Assembly (NCBI GenBank): GCA_027062035.1 | Contig: JAMOUL010000296.1 | Coordinates: forward strand, 1-6,164 | DNA from: Candidatus Aminicenantota bacterium | GTDB taxonomy: Bacteria; Acidobacteriota; Aminicenantia; S016-38 | Direction: 5' to 3' | DNA length: 6,164 nt | In this document: positions 5,054 through 6,164 of the stretch, in pieces | Layout of the letters: each line of letters opens with the position of its first letter | Numbering within the stretch: the stretch's first letter is position 1 | The notes under the pieces: generated by a model | Databases searched by the model: none | What the model saw: the letters and a program-made list of their open reading frames with translations, nothing else | What the model was told of the DNA's origin: nothing | Made by a program: the position numbers and the translations under genes

Positions 5054-6164
5054 ATGGTGATCCTCGGGAAAACAAGGGTCAAAGATGCCCTGGAAAAATA
5101 CCCTCAACTTAAGGAAGTTCTCATATCCCTTTCGCCCAAATTCAAAAAGCTCAATAATAATCTTATATTCAAAGCGGTAAGCCGCTGGGCCACCTTTGCC
5201 GATGTGGCAAGGATAGGTGGGTTATCGGTTTGCGAGCTACTGCACAGGTTAAACAGGGAGATTGGAATGGAAGAAGAGCTGGCAAAACATGCTCCAGACT
5301 GCCTGAAGGAAAGGGTTCATGAACCTGCTGAAGAGAAACAGCCTGCATGGATTAAAAAGGCAAAGCAGATACTGATAATGGACGTAAGGGAAAGGGACGA
5401 TTTCTTCTTCCCCGAGATCACCCGAACCCTTAAGGGAATGGAAAAGGGCCAGGTATTGAAGGTTATAAACGATTTCTATCCTGCGCCTCTCATAAACATG
5501 CTTAAGGAAGAAGGCTATGAAATTTTCTATGAAAATCCTTCGGCCCGGGAGCATATTCTTTACATAAACTACAAAGCACCGAAAATAGACGAAAACTGGC
5601 TCCAGAGAAAGGATGAATTCGAAGTTCTCGATGTCAGAGGCTGGAAGGAGGACCCCTTCTCAGCCATAATAAAGAAAGCCAACGAAACGCCTCCAGGGGA
5701 GGGATTCAAGATAATACAGTACTTCCTTCCAACCCCGCTCATAAACATGATAGAGCCGCTTGGTTATGAAACCCACATAGAAAAAAGGGGGCCCCTGGAG
5801 CACCATGTTTATTTTTATAGAAAACACGAAACCAGACGGGAAAGGAAAAAGACCCTTTCCGGAAGGGTACCCCTTGTCATACAATCTGCAACCCCTGTTG
5901 TCTATCCCATAATTATGAGGATGCTCCAGTCAAAGCGGCTGATGGACCTCATAAAGATAGAAGAGCTCAAAATATGGGATAAGACGGAAAAGCACCTGGG
6001 ATGGATTGTAAACGGCAGAGCCGATATAAGTTTCTCTGCTGTTGCTGCCGTTGCGAAATTGTATCAGAAGGGACTTGACATAAAAATGAAGGCGATAACT
6101 GTCTGGGACAATTTCTATCTTCTTACCAGGGGCTTCAAGGCAAGGAACTTCGGAGACCTGAAGG
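5054..6164 (+). CDS. DUF1858 - DUF2249 - DUF2249 - substrate-binding-like fusion protein (3' end cut by the window)
   Basis: The reading frame is open for 370 codons to the window edge, with no stop. The N-terminus (M-V-I-L-G-K-T) has no signal peptide or membrane segment, so the protein is probably cytoplasmic. Residues about 5-71 look like DUF1858: T7...A12-L-E-K-Y-P, then F30-K-K-L-N-N, A46-T-F-A and I54-G-G-L, ending L-N-R-E-I-G. A charged linker follows (72-97). Residues about 108-173 and 191-256 are two DUF2249 copies; each starts D-V-R (110-112, 193-195) and has the signature P-x-P-L-I-N-M with L/I-x3-G-Y-E after it (143-156 and 226-239). From about 271 the sequence (P-L-V-I-Q-S-A-T-P-V-V, then G-R-A-D-I-S-F at 321-327 and W351-D-N-F-Y-L-L) resembles the start of a type-2 periplasmic binding fold of the NMT1/SsuA kind. 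Such domains are normally exported, so finding one inside a cytoplasmic fusion is odd and suggests ligand sensing. DUF2249 is distantly TusA/SirA-like and its biochemical role is unknown to me. The gene is co-transcribed with the M24 gene. Confidence 0.8.
   Translation, partial: MVILGKTRVKDALEKYPQLKEVLISLSPKFKKLNNNLIFKAVSRWATFADVARIGGLSVCELLHRLNREIGMEEELAKHAPDCLKERVHEPAEEKQPAWIKKAKQILIMDVRERDDFFFPEITRTLKGMEKGQVLKVINDFYPAPLINMLKEEGYEIFYENPSAREHILYINYKAPKIDENWLQRKDEFEVLDVRGWKEDPFSAIIKKANETPPGEGFKIIQYFLPTPLINMIEPLGYETHIEKRGPLEHHVYFYRKHETRRERKKTLSGRVPLVIQSATPVVYPIIMRMLQSKRLMDLIKIEELKIWDKTEKHLGWIVNGRADISFSAVAAVAKLYQKGLDIKMKAITVWDNFYLLTRGFKARNFGDLK

Noticed and set aside
5249..5554. Minus-strand frame within the DUF2249 gene
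   Set aside because: The + strand frame is open throughout with recognised domains and a strong ribosome site, and the antisense frame has none.

Overview
The window reads as bacterial. Evidence is a lipoprotein signal peptide, strong Shine-Dalgarno sequences (AGGAGG type) before most genes, a TGnTATAAT extended -10 box, and ATGA-type start/stop overlap. Arginine is encoded mostly by AGA/AGG and the proteins are rich in Lys and Glu. That would suit a deep-branching or thermophilic lineage, but I cannot name a phylum. All seven genes lie on the + strand, packed with very short gaps. I see no tRNA, rRNA, CRISPR array, insertion sequence or attachment site.

Region A (1-3850) looks like one transcription unit concerned with a membrane heme enzyme. 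It opens inside a polytopic membrane protein whose C-terminal part resembles helices IX-XII of a heme-copper oxidase / nitric oxide reductase subunit I, with an H-W-H motif where helix X carries its heme ligands. Next comes a secreted lipoprotein with a SUMF1 (formylglycine-generating-enzyme-like) domain that lacks the catalytic cysteines. After it is a heme O synthase (protoheme IX farnesyltransferase, ctaB), and then two paralogous 7-helix membrane proteins of unknown function. Heme O synthase beside an oxidase-like subunit is a classical pairing. The lipoprotein and the 7-helix pair are therefore candidate extra subunits or assembly factors of the same complex.

Region B (3851-3967) is a 117-bp spacer. 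It holds a strong GC hairpin with an alternative nested stem, followed by an AT-rich stretch, an extended -10 promoter and a ribosome binding site.

Region C (3968-6164) is a second unit. It contains a cytoplasmic M24-family (Xaa-Pro peptidase-like) protein with a damaged metal site. Twelve bases later comes an unusual modular protein with DUF1858, two DUF2249 copies and the start of a substrate-binding-protein-like domain, without a signal peptide; it runs off the right edge. DUF1858/DUF2249 proteins often occur near nitrogen-oxide and redox genes, so regions A and C may be functionally linked, but this is inference.
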